Of a DNA stretch of 64,000 nucleotides, positions 1-9,461 are shown piece by piece. The stretch spans positions 124,001-188,000 of the forward strand of contig JANRKB010000003.1 of the NCBI GenBank assembly GCA_033763695.1, read 5' to 3'. The notes under the pieces were generated by a model. The model made no database searches, was not told where the DNA came from, and was given only the letters and a program-made list of their open reading frames with translations. Made by a program: the position numbers and the translations under genes. Each line of letters begins with the position of its first letter. Position 1 is the first letter of the stretch. Origin of the DNA: JANRKB01 sp033763695. GTDB lineage: Bacteria; Planctomycetota; Phycisphaerae; Phycisphaerales; UBA1924.

Positions 1-72
1 CGCCGCCGCGGCACACAACGCGACGAGTCCCGAGGCCTTGATCCAGACTTTCCACGTTTGTTGTCCGCGCAT
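1..72 (-). CDS. N-terminal fragment of a probable exported protein (partial)
   Basis: An ATG at position 72 on the minus strand opens a frame that stays open to the window edge. It encodes 24 residues beginning MRGQQTWKVWIKASGLVAL and continuing into an alanine run. A short basic start followed by a hydrophobic stretch is what a signal peptide or membrane anchor looks like. It lies 78 bases downstream of the preceding minus-strand gene and is probably the next gene of the same operon. The function cannot be told from this fragment. Confidence 0.45.
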   Translation of the reverse strand, partial: MRGQQTWKVWIKASGLVALCAAAA

Positions 73-150
73 GAGATACCTCGGAAGAGTGAGTCTTCGT
101 TCCCTGCGTCGCGCCGGCACGCCAACGCAGCATTCGATCTGTCGACGCGA

Positions 151-693
151 TCAGTGTTCTGCGCCGGGGGCGGACGTCGTCAGCGTCGCCACGGCATCAA
201 TCTTCTCGCCGCCCTCGGTCGCGCTCGCCATGACGCGTGCGACGAGTTGCGGCGTGCTGTCCAACGGACCGCGATATTGCATGTGCAGTCGCGCCACGCG
301 CGTCTTGCCGCGGGGCAGGTCGTGCCCCACGTCAAACGCCGCGATGATGATGCGGCACGGCTGATTGTCCTGCGGATGAAGAGCCTGCGCGTCGTATCGC
401 GGCGGGGCCTCAAACGCGGGATGCCCTCCGCCTTCGACACCCGAAAGAAGCGTTTGCCCCGGTGCGTCCTGGCTCGTGATCTCGATCTGATACGCCGCGA
501 GCGTCTTGCTGCCACTGTCAACGAAAACGTCCATCGCGACAAATCGCGCGTCGGGAGAGCCCGATGTCTCAGGTGCGTGCGACGCCACATCCGTGTGGCG
601 TCCATGCGACGCGGCCAGCAGCATGAGCACGCCCGCGAGCGCGAGCAGCGCAGCACACCATGTGAGGCTGCCGATCGAGGTTCGCGGATTCAT
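151..693 (-). CDS. Hypothetical exported or membrane-anchored protein, 180 aa
   Basis: Residues 10-28 form a hydrophobic segment (LTWCAALLALAGVLMLLAA), either an uncleaved anchor or a signal peptide. The rest (about residues 45-180) alternates hydrophobic and polar residues like a beta-sandwich and has no catalytic motif I recognise. Its start overlaps the stop of the upstream dockerin-type gene by four bases (ATGA), so the two are translationally coupled. A beta-sandwich protein next to a dockerin-type membrane protein suggests a partner or a surface role. That is inference only. Confidence 0.6.
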   Translation of the reverse strand: MNPRTSIGSLTWCAALLALAGVLMLLAASHGRHTDVASHAPETSGSPDARFVAMDVFVDSGSKTLAAYQIEITSQDAPGQTLLSGVEGGGHPAFEAPPRYDAQALHPQDNQPCRIIIAAFDVGHDLPRGKTRVARLHMQYRGPLDSTPQLVARVMASATEGGEKIDAVATLTTSAPGAEH

Positions 694-1553
694 CGCGAGC
701 CTCCTGTCGATGCGAGCGGCACAAGACTCACGGCACGGGCCGCGATCAACTCGACATCCAGATCGTCGACGAAGCCGTCGCCGTTCAAATCCGCGAGCGA
801 GAAGCCCGCCTTGGCCAAAGCTTCGCTGCCCGCCTTGACGCGTCCGCCGAGTGGTTCGAGTGTCCGGGCCAAGACGTACGCATCGAGCACATCCACCACG
901 CCATCGTGGTTGAGGTCGAAGGGATTCGAGGCCACCCCTGTGCTCATCACTCCAGCGGCAGGCGACATCGGGGCCGCAAGCATGGGCCGAGCAACCGCGG
1001 GAGCCCCCGGTGCACGCTCGTCCGCCATCAGGCCAGCGGCGCGACTGGGCTCTGCGAGAGCCAACTGCGACGCGTCTTGCTCGGCTTTCTGCTTTGACGC
1101 GTTCTGGGCGACCGTGATGGGAGACGACGTGTGCGGCGCCATGTACTTGAAGGCGACCGCCGTACCGATCAAGAACAGCACCGCCGCGGCGATTCGCTGC
1201 GTCCGCATGCGGCTGCGGGCACGCCGCTGACGGTCTTCGAACGCCATGGCCGCGCCAGCAAGAACACGCAACTTCATCTGAGGCGGCACGGCAAGGTTGC
1301 GTGCGAAGGCTCGCTTCAACTCGGCGCGGGCTTCGGCCGAGATCTGCGGCTCGCGGGCAACTTCCTCTGCCGAACCAACTTCTCGGGCAGCCTTCAACCG
1401 CTCCGGTAAATCAATCGGCACGGCTTCGCCAACTCGATCCGCCTCGCGGGATCCATCGCCTCGCGCAGCGCCTGCCTCGCCCGATCCGGGCTGTGACGGC
1501 CCGGAGGGTTCTCCCGGGCTCGGCTGGTCGGGTTGGCGGGGTTCATCAGTCAT
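690..1553 (-). CDS. Membrane protein with two C-terminal dockerin-like calcium loops, 287 aa
   Basis: The first 50 residues are Pro/Gly/Ser-rich and disordered, and residues 51-118 look helical and charged. One transmembrane segment lies at about 121-138 (IAAAVLFLIGTAVAF). The C-terminus carries two EF-hand-like loops, DLNHDGVVDVLDA (about 213-225) and DLNGDGFVDDLDV (about 255-267), arranged as in dockerin type I. The topology would put the short N-terminal region inside and the calcium loops outside. It sits between xseA and a small exported protein on the same strand. The domain order resembles anti-sigma-type single-pass proteins, but no anti-sigma motif is clear, so no function is assigned. 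Confidence 0.7.
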   Translation of the reverse strand: MTDEPRQPDQPSPGEPSGPSQPGSGEAGAARGDGSREADRVGEAVPIDLPERLKAAREVGSAEEVAREPQISAEARAELKRAFARNLAVPPQMKLRVLAGAAMAFEDRQRRARSRMRTQRIAAAVLFLIGTAVAFKYMAPHTSSPITVAQNASKQKAEQDASQLALAEPSRAAGLMADERAPGAPAVARPMLAAPMSPAAGVMSTGVASNPFDLNHDGVVDVLDAYVLARTLEPLGGRVKAGSEALAKAGFSLADLNGDGFVDDLDVELIAARAVSLVPLASTGGSR

Positions 1554-1639
1554 GGTCGCTCATCGATTGCAGCGCGCGAGCCTCGTCAGAAGTTCGCGCT
1601 TTCAAAGATTTTCTTGGAACTCCCGCCGACGCAACCCCC

Positions 1640-3229
1640 TCAGAACAGGCTCGGTTGTTCGCCACCCTCGCGTCCGGCCTGCCCCTCGCGAGACTTGGGA
1701 GCCACATGGGGTGCCAGTTGGACGCGGACACGCGGCTTGGCCGCCAGCGGCACAGCATCACGCGGCGCATTTCCATGATCTCCACCAGCCTTCACAATCG
1801 ATCGGACCTCGCCCGTCGCGAGCCGCGTCCGCAGTTCATCTCCGGGCTGCAACGACGAGGCATCGCGTGCGATCGCGCCATCGGCGGTCATGGTCAGGCT
1901 GTAGCCTCGCTCCAACACGCGCAGGGGACTGACCGCCCCGAGCTGTCGCTCCAGCGCGACAAGGCGAGTCCGCGCCGCTGGCACAACGAGGCCCGTTGCC
2001 CGCGACAGTCTGGCTGCGAGCGCCGCAGGATCGGCCGCAACCAATCGTGATTCCATCGTTGAACGAAGCCGCGCCGCCAGCCCGCGCACGGCGGCAACAT
2101 TCCTCGCATGAATCGCGCCGGGGTGCACGCGATCAAGGCGCCCGCGCACGCGTGCCAAACGATCATGAGCGGCGGCGATCTCCCGTTCAAAGCCACGCGA
2201 CAGATGCAGGCTCGCGCGGGCGAGTTCGTGCTCGTGCTCACGCACGCATCGCTGCGTCGCCACCGCCACCCGCGCAGCCTCGGCAAAGAGTTGCCGATGG
2301 AGTGCGGCGCGATCGGGCGTCAGTCGCATCGCGGCCTGCGTGGGCGTGGCACAACGTTCGTCGGCGACCAGCTCAGCGATCGTCGTGTCCGTCTCATGCC
2401 CGATCGCGGCGACGACGGGAACCGGGCAACGAACGATCGCCTGCGCGACGGGAAGTTCATTGAACGCCCACAGATCTTCCTTGGATCCGCCGCCGCGCGT
2501 CACGAGAATCGCGTCAACGCCCCACGCCGCGGCCCGTGCGCCAAGCGCGTCGATGGCGGCCGCAACTTCTGCCGCCGCACCGTCGCCCTGGACTCGAACA
2601 TCGACAGTGAGGATCTCGACCGCGGGGCAGCGTCGACGCATTGTGACCAGCACATCCTGCAGCGCGGCACCGGTGGCACTCGTGACAATGGCCACGCGCC
2701 GCGGAAACGCCGGGAGCGGACGCTTGCGGGCGACATCAAACCAGCCGCGGGCTCGCAAGTCATCGCACAGCTTGCGAAACGCGGCGTCGAGCGCACCTTC
2801 CCCAACAGGCTTGAGCGAATCGACCAGCAGCGAGACCTTGCCGCCCTTGGCGTAGAACTCGACGCGTCCTTTCGCGATCACTTCCTGTCCGGCCTGGGGC
2901 ACAAAGCCCGCCCGCCGCGCTGCCGACGCAAACATCACGCAGTTGATCACCGCGTCCGCGTCCTTGAGGTCAAAGTACCAGTGCGTGCGATCGCGAAAGC
3001 CGCTCACTTCGCCCGCAACCTTGACGCCGCTCGGAATCGTCCGCAGCGCGCCGTCGATGCGTGCGGCAAGCTGCGAGACGCTCAACACAGCATCATCAGC
3101 GCGGCCCCGGCGCGGCGCTTTGTCAGCGGCTGACGCGGGCGGCGTGCCCTGCATTCGCGTTGGATCAAACGGCAATCGCTCCACAACGCGAGCATATCGC
3201 GAGCGAGAAGCAGCGTCCTTCATCCGCAA
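1640..3229 (-). CDS. xseA: Exodeoxyribonuclease VII large subunit
   Basis: Catalytic subunit of exonuclease VII, which degrades single-stranded DNA in both directions. An N-terminal OB-fold (about residues 48-145, LSVSQLAARIDGAL, then VAGEVSGF) is followed by the nuclease domain with the family hallmark TRGGGSKEDLWAFNE and GHETDTTIAELVAD. A helical region and a C-terminal segment with LERGYSLTM come after it. At 529 aa it is longer than the usual 400-450 because of about 45 extra N-terminal residues and a basic C-terminal tail. The true start could be an internal codon. No xseB is visible nearby; the 86 bases between this stop and the next gene are too short for one. Confidence 0.93.
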   Translation of the reverse strand: MRMKDAASRSRYARVVERLPFDPTRMQGTPPASAADKAPRRGRADDAVLSVSQLAARIDGALRTIPSGVKVAGEVSGFRDRTHWYFDLKDADAVINCVMFASAARRAGFVPQAGQEVIAKGRVEFYAKGGKVSLLVDSLKPVGEGALDAAFRKLCDDLRARGWFDVARKRPLPAFPRRVAIVTSATGAALQDVLVTMRRRCPAVEILTVDVRVQGDGAAAEVAAAIDALGARAAAWGVDAILVTRGGGSKEDLWAFNELPVAQAIVRCPVPVVAAIGHETDTTIAELVADERCATPTQAAMRLTPDRAALHRQLFAEAARVAVATQRCVREHEHELARASLHLSRGFEREIAAAHDRLARVRGRLDRVHPGAIHARNVAAVRGLAARLRSTMESRLVAADPAALAARLSRATGLVVPAARTRLVALERQLGAVSPLRVLERGYSLTMTADGAIARDASSLQPGDELRTRLATGEVRSIVKAGGDHGNAPRDAVPLAAKPRVRVQLAPHVAPKSREGQAGREGGEQPSLF

Positions 3230-3321
3230 TCGGGTGAACGCCGCGACACCACGCGCACAAACCCGCGCCGAATGCCGGGCCGCGCCGGAAAGTCCATGCT
3301 TGTGAAGGCTAACATCCCGAG

Positions 3322-4086
3322 ATGGCCCCTCTCGCCGACATCACGAGCGCATCGACCGCGACCAGCGCGGCGTCTGTCCTCACGCTCGCGGCGCTCGGGC
3401 TCGGCCTGCTTGCCCTCTTGGGCTGGCTTTCAGACTGGCTCATCCGCACGCCCCGCGGCGACATGGACAGCGGCGCCGTCTTTCGCGCGTTCCAGATCTA
3501 TTCGCGCATTGTCCATCGGCTCCGTGTCAATGGACGTGAACACATCCCGGCCGCGCCCGGGCCGCGCGGCTTGATCGTGGTCGCCAATCACACCGCTGGA
3601 GTGGACCCGGTCCTCGTCCAGGCGTCGCTTCCGTTTGAAGTGCGCTGGATGATGGCCCGCGACATGCAGTTCGCGGGGCTGGACTGGCTCTGGGAACTCG
3701 GCCGCGTCATCGCCGTCGATCGCACCGGGCGCGACTCCCGGTCGGCCCGCGAAGCGATGCGCCACCTCGAAAGCAGCGGCGTCATCGGGATCTTCCCGGA
3801 GGGTCGCATCGAGCGCCCCGCCAAGCTGCTCCGTCCGTTCATGCCCGGGATCGGTCTGATCGTCAAGCGAACAGGCGCTCCGGTGCTGCCGATCATCATC
3901 GAGGGGACGCCGCAGACCGGACCTGCGTGGGGCAGTCTGTTTCGCAGCAGCCGCGCGTCGCTGCGGGTTCTGCCCATCGTGGACTACGCCGACTCGGGCA
4001 TGTGCGCCGAGGAGATCGCCCGAGACCTCGAAGCCCGTTATGCATCGTGGACCGGTTGGCGTGTACACTCGCCCTCCGATGCCTAA
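3322..4086 (+). CDS. 1-acyl-sn-glycerol-3-phosphate acyltransferase family protein
   Basis: PlsC-type lysophospholipid acyltransferase, expected to transfer an acyl chain to lysophosphatidate or a related glycerolipid at the inner membrane. A hydrophobic N-terminal segment (about residues 15-38) anchors it. The acceptor/donor motif NHTAGVDP supplies the conserved H(X)4D pair, and FPEGRIER is the second PlsC block. The length of 254 aa is normal. It is divergent from xseA and 27 bases upstream of yicC. Membership in the superfamily is clear; the exact acceptor is not. Confidence 0.85.
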   Translation: MAPLADITSASTATSAASVLTLAALGLGLLALLGWLSDWLIRTPRGDMDSGAVFRAFQIYSRIVHRLRVNGREHIPAAPGPRGLIVVANHTAGVDPVLVQASLPFEVRWMMARDMQFAGLDWLWELGRVIAVDRTGRDSRSAREAMRHLESSGVIGIFPEGRIERPAKLLRPFMPGIGLIVKRTGAPVLPIIIEGTPQTGPAWGSLFRSSRASLRVLPIVDYADSGMCAEEIARDLEARYASWTGWRVHSPSDA

Positions 4087-4113
4087 GTCACCGACCAACG
4101 CGAAAGGGATGGC

Positions 4114-5004
4114 ATGATCCGCAGCATGACCGGTTTCGGCGACGCTTCGCTGCAAGCCGACGGCGTGCACTACTTCGTCGAAGTGCGCTCGCTCAACAAC
4201 AAGTACTTCAAGGGTGTGATCCGCCTCCCCGAAGAGTTCCAGGCCCTTGAAGCCGAACTCGAAAGCCGCCTGCGCGAGCGGGTCTCTCGCGGCACGGTCA
4301 CGCTCACCTGCACGTGCACCGATGAATCCGCCTCCGCCGCGTACGAGATCAACGCGCGAGCGCTTGAGAAGTACATCAGCCAGCTCTCCGCGCTTCCCAG
4401 CATCCGCGACGGCAGCATGAAGCTCGAACTCGGCGCGCTGCTGGGCCTGCCGGGTGTGCTGCAACCCCCGGGAAACGAGGAAGACCGGCATCACAAGGCC
4501 CGCAAGCACTTCTCGTCACTCATGGACAAGGCCCTTGAGCAGCTCCTCGCCATGCGCGAGCGCGAGGGGCAGGCTCTCCGCAAAGACCTGGGCGAGCAGC
4601 GCGACCTGATCGCCGATCGCCTGCGCCAGATCGGCGCGCGGGCTCCGGACGTCATCGCCGAGTATGAGAAGCGCCTCAAGACTCGCATCGAGAGCATGTT
4701 CCGCGAGGCCGAGATCAACCTTGAGCCCGGTGACCTGATCCGCGAGATCGCGGTGTACGCCGAACGCACGGATATCGCCGAGGAGATCAAGCGACTCACG
4801 GGCCACATCGAACAGTTCGGCGATCTGCTCAACTCCACCGAGCCGCGCCCGCTGGGCCGCACGCTCGACTTCCTCGCCCAGGAAATGCTCCGCGAGGCCA
4901 ACACGATCGCCAGCAAGAGCCCCGACGCCGCGGTGTCGCGCTGGGCCGTGGAGATCAAGGGCGCGATCGATCGCATCAAGGAACAAGCCGCCAACGTCGA
5001 ATGA
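4114..5004 (+). CDS. yicC: YicC/YloC family endoribonuclease
   Basis: Begins MIRSMTGFGDASLQ, the signature start of YicC/YloC proteins, which are RNA-cleaving enzymes linked to small-RNA turnover. The N-terminal YicC-like domain covers about residues 1-155. The C-terminal DUF1732 domain (about 210-296) ends with RPLGRTLDFLAQEMLREANT and SKS, both highly conserved. It has 296 aa, a typical length. A purine-rich AAAGGGATG precedes the ATG. It converges on the alcohol dehydrogenase gene with a 62-base gap. Confidence 0.92.
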   Translation: MIRSMTGFGDASLQADGVHYFVEVRSLNNKYFKGVIRLPEEFQALEAELESRLRERVSRGTVTLTCTCTDESASAAYEINARALEKYISQLSALPSIRDGSMKLELGALLGLPGVLQPPGNEEDRHHKARKHFSSLMDKALEQLLAMREREGQALRKDLGEQRDLIADRLRQIGARAPDVIAEYEKRLKTRIESMFREAEINLEPGDLIREIAVYAERTDIAEEIKRLTGHIEQFGDLLNSTEPRPLGRTLDFLAQEMLREANTIASKSPDAAVSRWAVEIKGAIDRIKEQAANVE

Positions 5005-5066
5005 CGTCCGCGGCTTGTGATTGTTGAACGCGACCAAGAACGGCCATTCATGGCCCGCGCGACGTG

Positions 5067-6110
5067 TTACGCCTTGAGAGACGCCATGTCGACGACGAAG
5101 CGGTACTTCACGTCGCTGCGCAGCATGCGCTCGTACGCCTCGTTGATCTGCGACATCTTGATCAGCTCGATATCGCAAACGACATTGTGCGTACCGCAGA
5201 AATCAAGCATCTCCTGCGTCTCCGCGATGCCGCCGATGAGCGAACCCGACAGATGCTTGCGCGGCATGATCAGGCTGAACGCCGCGACCGGCTGCGGCTT
5301 GGGCGGCACACCCACGAGCACCAGGCTGCCATCAAGCTTCAGCAGCGCCATGTACGCGTTCAGGTCATGATCCGCCGAAACGGTGTCGAGAATCATGTCG
5401 AACGAGCCCGCGTGCTTCATCATCGCGTCGGCGTCTTTGCTGATCACGACTTCGTCCGCGCCGAGCTTCTTGCCATCGGCGATCTTGCTCTCGCTCGTCG
5501 TGAACAGCACGGTGTGGGCACCGAACGCGTGGGCGAACTTCACGCCCATGTGGCCGAGCCCGCCCAGACCAACGACGCCGACCTTCTTGCCTTTGGTCGC
5601 CCCCCACTTGCGCAGCGGCGAATACGTCGTGATGCCCGCACACAGCAACGGCGCGGCACGCGCAGGATCGAGGTTCTTGGGCACACGCAGCGTGTACGCC
5701 TCATCGCACACGATCTTCTCGGAGTATCCGCCATAGGTCACGCCGCCCGACACCGGGTCGGGCGAGTTGTATGAGAAGATCGCGCCCTTCTTGCAGAACT
5801 GCTCGAGGTTCGCCTTGCAATGTTCGCACGTGCGGCACGAATCGACGAGACACCCCACCGCGGCGGTGTCGCCGACCTTCACCTTCGTCACATCCTTGCC
5901 GACGCGCGTCACGCGGCCGAGGATTTCGTGCCCGGGCACGATTGGATACGTCGTGCCGCCCCACTCATTGCGGGCCATGTGCAGGTCGCTGTGGCACACG
6001 CCGCAGTAGAGGATGTCGATCTCAATGTCTTTGGTGCCGACGTCGCGCCGCGTGATGTTGTGCAGACCAAGGGGCGACGTGGGCGACTGGGCGGCGAACG
6101 AACGCGTCAT
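5067..6110 (-). CDS. Zinc-dependent NAD(P) alcohol dehydrogenase (YahK/cinnamyl-alcohol type)
   Basis: Medium-chain dehydrogenase that oxidises alcohols or reduces aldehydes in the cytosol. Catalytic zinc ligands appear in YCGVCHSD and PGHEILGRV. The structural zinc comes from the four cysteines of CRTCEHCKANLEQFC. The cofactor fold shows VVGLGGLGHMGVKFA near residue 180. The length of 347 aa is standard for the YahK/CAD subgroup. It stands alone between convergent yicC and the divergent aminopeptidase gene. Substrate and NADP preference are inferred from the subgroup only. Confidence 0.9.
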   Translation of the reverse strand: MTRSFAAQSPTSPLGLHNITRRDVGTKDIEIDILYCGVCHSDLHMARNEWGGTTYPIVPGHEILGRVTRVGKDVTKVKVGDTAAVGCLVDSCRTCEHCKANLEQFCKKGAIFSYNSPDPVSGGVTYGGYSEKIVCDEAYTLRVPKNLDPARAAPLLCAGITTYSPLRKWGATKGKKVGVVGLGGLGHMGVKFAHAFGAHTVLFTTSESKIADGKKLGADEVVISKDADAMMKHAGSFDMILDTVSADHDLNAYMALLKLDGSLVLVGVPPKPQPVAAFSLIMPRKHLSGSLIGGIAETQEMLDFCGTHNVVCDIELIKMSQINEAYERMLRSDVKYRFVVDMASLKA

Positions 6111-6241
6111 GGGAGGGCTCCTGTTTCGCCCGCCAAATCACCATTGACGGGAGCGCGAGCATAGCACGAATCTGCCGCTCCAGACGCTCACGGATCGAAC
6201 GAAACCGTTCGTTGCCTGCACGCGTTCACTATCATTCTTCG

Positions 6242-7360
6242 ATGAAGTTCGCCGCGGCGCAGGATTTTGCGAGGCTCGTCGTCAACCACTGTTGCCGCGT
6301 GCGGTCGGGCGATCTGGTCACGATCGTCGCCGACCCGGCACAGATGGACCATGTCGAAAGTGTCTTTGTGGCCGTGCTCGATGCCGGCGGTCACCCGACG
6401 CTTCACCCTCGCAGCGAACGGCTGCGTGCGCTCACGCTCACCCGCGGCAGCGACGCCCAGATCCAGCACATCTCGCCGTTTGAAGAACATCGCCTCCGCA
6501 CGTGCGACGTGCTCATCGTCTTGCACGCACCGGCGACGCCGTCGGATTCGTTGTCACCGCCGATCGACGCACGCAAAGCAGCCATGATGCAGGCCGCACG
6601 CACAGGCATAATGGCCATGTCGATGGATCGTGCCGCTCGCGGCGAGATGCGTTACTGCCTCGCCGAGTTTCCGAGTCTCGCCGCGGCTCACGCGGCTGGA
6701 ATGATCGAGCACGACTACGTCGACTTCGTGACGCGTGCCGCGATGCTTCATCTCCCTGACCCGATCGCGGCATGGCGAGAACTCGACGCGATGCACTCTC
6801 GACTCATCGCGCAACTCAGCAACGCCCGCGAACTGCGCTTCCGCACCGACGACGGCGGCACCGATCTGCGCGTCGATGTTACAGGCCGCGGCTGGATCAG
6901 TTGCGCCGGCAGCGAGAACTTCCCAGACGGCGAAGTCTTCACCGGTCCGCGTAGCGCCGACGGATTCGTGAGCTTCACGCACCCCGTTTCCCACGCCGGC
7001 GTCACGATGTCCGGTGTGCGACTCACGTTTCGTGATGGACGCACGGTTGATGCGCACGCCGCAACCAACGAATCACACCTCATCGCACTGCTCGACACCG
7101 ACGCGGGCGCACGCTCGCTCGCGGAGATCGCGCTGGGCACGCATCCGCACATCGATCGCTTCACCAACAACCCGTTCTTCGACGAGAAGATCCTCGGCAC
7201 ATTCCACATCGGCCTCGGCGCGGGCTACCCCGCCACCGGCAACACCAACCGCTCGGGCCTGCACTGGGACATGGTCTGCGACCTTCGCAATGGCGGCACG
7301 ATTGAAACCGATGGAATTATGATTCAGCGCGATGGGCACTTTGGCGAATCGATCGCATGA
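6242..7360 (+). CDS. M29-family aminopeptidase (AmpS/PepS-like)
   Basis: Metallo-aminopeptidase that removes N-terminal residues from peptides. M29 metal-site blocks are all present in the C-terminal half: NFPDGEVFTGP, NNPFFDEKILGTFHIGLG and GLHWDMVCDL, which carry the Glu, His and Asp ligands known in the family. The 372 aa form starting MKFAAAQDFA fits the family; an in-frame ATG 30 bases upstream would only add residues atypical of it. It converges on a disrupted gene whose stop lies 11 bases away. Confidence 0.88.
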   Translation: MKFAAAQDFARLVVNHCCRVRSGDLVTIVADPAQMDHVESVFVAVLDAGGHPTLHPRSERLRALTLTRGSDAQIQHISPFEEHRLRTCDVLIVLHAPATPSDSLSPPIDARKAAMMQAARTGIMAMSMDRAARGEMRYCLAEFPSLAAAHAAGMIEHDYVDFVTRAAMLHLPDPIAAWRELDAMHSRLIAQLSNARELRFRTDDGGTDLRVDVTGRGWISCAGSENFPDGEVFTGPRSADGFVSFTHPVSHAGVTMSGVRLTFRDGRTVDAHAATNESHLIALLDTDAGARSLAEIALGTHPHIDRFTNNPFFDEKILGTFHIGLGAGYPATGNTNRSGLHWDMVCDLRNGGTIETDGIMIQRDGHFGESIA

Positions 7361-7370
7361 CGTCGCGTCA

Positions 7371-7782
7371 TCACCAACCGCCGCTCGGCGACAGCAGCAC
7401 AATCGCATCTCCATCGTCGCACAGCCACTGAAAGCCAAGCGGATTCTCGACGAGAGGACGCACCTTGTTCGCCATCTTCAGAAATCCCTCGGCGGATGCC
7501 ACGATCGCCCAGCGCACGCCGCCGCCCGTGACACGCAGCCCCCCGCTCTTTCGCGGCACGACGAAGCGTCACGCTGATGCCAGCGCCACCGCCATCGGCG
7601 ACCAAGTCGAGAGAAGTTGGAGAAGCACTTGGCAGCGTCATCTGGACAAAAATCGCTTCCAACAACCTCAGATCAACGGCATCACCGCCCCAGAGCCTCA
7701 GAATCGGCTTTGGTTCTCGCTCATCGACGATCAGATCAAGCCTTAGAACGTCCCCCCAGAGTACATTGATCAGCGATGACAC
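7371..7782 (-). pseudogene. Frameshifted hypothetical gene
   Basis: Reading from a GTG at 7782, one frame gives a plausible protein down to ISVTLRR near 7565. After that it becomes arginine-rich nonsense. The neighbouring frame takes over as FVVPRKSGGLRVTGGGVRWA and runs to a clean end at 7371 (DAIVLLSPSGGW). Joined, the two parts make about 136 residues with normal composition, and one base appears to be missing around 7560-7575. The gene may be a recent pseudogene, a sequencing slip or a programmed shift. I do not recognise the family. Its start overlaps the divergent GNAT start by seven bases. Confidence 0.6.
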
Positions 7783-8309
7783 GCGCTTTCGCCATCCTTC
7801 GTCTCACGCACCTCGCCGCACAAGAGATCGATCAGTTGGCTGATGTTCTGCTCGACTGCGTCGCGGGCGGCGCATCGATCGGCTTCATGTCGCCGCTCTC
7901 GCGCGAGCGTGCGATTGCGTTCTGGCAAGGCGTCGCGGAAGGCGTCGCCCGCGGCTCACGCGCGATCCTTGTTGCACATGACCCGAGCGACGACAATCGG
8001 ATCGTCGGCACCGTCCAGCTCATTCTCGACTTGCCCGACAACCAGCCGCACCGGGCCGACCTCGTCAAGATGCAGGTTCACAGCCGCGCTCGTCGTTTGG
8101 GCCTCGGCGAAGCGCTGATGCGCGCCGCGGAGGACCTCGCGCGTGAACTCGGCAAGACGCTCCTCGTGCTCGACGCCGTCACGGACGGCGACGCCGCTCG
8201 CTTGTACGCTCGGCTCGGATGGATCCGAGTGGGAGACATCCCCCACTACGCGCTCATGCCCGATGGCACGCCGTGCGGCACGACATACTTCTACCGCGAC
8301 CTGCGCTGA
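7776..8309 (+). CDS. GNAT-family N-acetyltransferase
   Basis: 177 aa acetyl-CoA-dependent acyltransferase. The acetyl-CoA site block VKMQVHSRARRLGLGEALM (about residues 92-110) is the GNAT motif A with a V-x-x-x-x-R-x-x-G-x-G/A pattern. DAARLYARLGWIRVGDIPHYAL is motif B with the usual LY..LGW..VG. The substrate is unknown; related proteins acetylate small amines or antibiotics. It is followed 70 bases later by pyrD on the same strand. Confidence 0.88.
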   Translation: MTRAFAILRLTHLAAQEIDQLADVLLDCVAGGASIGFMSPLSRERAIAFWQGVAEGVARGSRAILVAHDPSDDNRIVGTVQLILDLPDNQPHRADLVKMQVHSRARRLGLGEALMRAAEDLARELGKTLLVLDAVTDGDAARLYARLGWIRVGDIPHYALMPDGTPCGTTYFYRDLR

Positions 8310-8378
8310 GCCCCGCCGCGTGCCACTGTCGCTCGTACACTCTTCCCGCATCTGGCGCACGCGACACGCATCGCACCC

Positions 8379-9356
8379 ATGACGACGCTGACCACCAACC
8401 TCGCGGGAGTCTCGCTCCGCTCACCCATCATCCTCGCCGCGGGGACTGCTGGCGTGCTGGACGAGATGAGTGATGTCGTCGATCTGTCTCGTGTCGGCGC
8501 GATCGTCACCAAGTCGATCACGCGGCAGCCGCGCGAGGGCAACGCGACGTGGCGCATCCTCCCCGCCGAAGCCGGCATGCTTAACGCGATCGGGCTGGCC
8601 AATCCCGGGCTCGACACGTTCGTGCGCGAGATCGCGCCGCGGGCGGCGTCGGTGCCCGCACCCGCGTTCATGTCGATCGCGGGCTATAGCATCGACGATT
8701 ACGTCACCTGTGCTGCCGCCGCCGACGCGCTCGGCTTTCCTGCCGTCGAACTCAACGTGTCATGCCCCAACGTTCACGGCGGGTGCGAGTTCGGCGCAGA
8801 CCCGACGCTTCTCGCCACGCTCGTTCGCGAAGTCCGCCGCGTACTGACGCGAACCCGCCTCTTCGTCAAGCTCAGCCCCGTCTCGATCGCCGTCGGCGGC
8901 GTCGGCATCGTGCAGTTGGCCCGCGCCGCGATCGAGCCAGACGGCTCGACCCCCGCAGGGCCAAACCAACGCCCCGGTGCCGACGCGTTGTGTCTGTGCA
9001 ACACGACGCCCGCCATGGCCATCGACGTCGCAACGCGGCGACCTCGCCTGGCCAACGTCACCGGCGGCCTCTCCGGCGCGGCCGTCCACCCGATCGTCGT
9101 CAAGATCATCCACGATGTCTTTCGACAGGTCGCGAAGCAAACCACCACGCCCATCATCGGCATCGGCGGCGTGCAGCGCTGGGAGCACGCCGCAGAGTTC
9201 GTCCTCGCCGGCGCTTCCTGCGTCGAAGTCGGCACGGCCCTCTTCGCCGACCCACGTGCACCGATCAAGATTGCCGCAGGGCTGGAGCGATGGGTCCGCG
9301 ATCAAGGTGCGGCCTCGCTCTCCGAACTCGTCGGCCAGGTGCGGCTGCCGTCCTAA
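8379..9356 (+). CDS. pyrD: Dihydroorotate dehydrogenase, class 1
   Basis: FMN flavoenzyme that oxidises dihydroorotate to orotate in pyrimidine synthesis. Class 1 features are AAGTAGVLDEM, VTKSITRQPREGN, NAIGLANPG and the active-site loop ELNVSCPNVHGG with its cysteine base. TGGLSGAAVHPI and PIIGIGGV form the phosphate-binding end. The length is 325 aa with no membrane-targeting N-terminus, so it is the soluble class. Whether it pairs with PyrK (class 1B) cannot be decided, because no pyrK is in view. Confidence 0.93.
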   Translation: MTTLTTNLAGVSLRSPIILAAGTAGVLDEMSDVVDLSRVGAIVTKSITRQPREGNATWRILPAEAGMLNAIGLANPGLDTFVREIAPRAASVPAPAFMSIAGYSIDDYVTCAAAADALGFPAVELNVSCPNVHGGCEFGADPTLLATLVREVRRVLTRTRLFVKLSPVSIAVGGVGIVQLARAAIEPDGSTPAGPNQRPGADALCLCNTTPAMAIDVATRRPRLANVTGGLSGAAVHPIVVKIIHDVFRQVAKQTTTPIIGIGGVQRWEHAAEFVLAGASCVEVGTALFADPRAPIKIAAGLERWVRDQGAASLSELVGQVRLPS

Positions 9357-9461
9357 ACCCGCCTCTCGCCGCGCCGAGCGCGAGGCATTTCCTCGCCGCG
9401 GCTTTGGCACTATCGTCTCGACTCATTCGCAAGCAACTGGCTCGAATCGCGAGGTTCTCCC

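Noticed and set aside
1546..1785. xseB beside xseA
   Set aside because: The small frame there has none of the XseB pattern and overlaps the xseA end.
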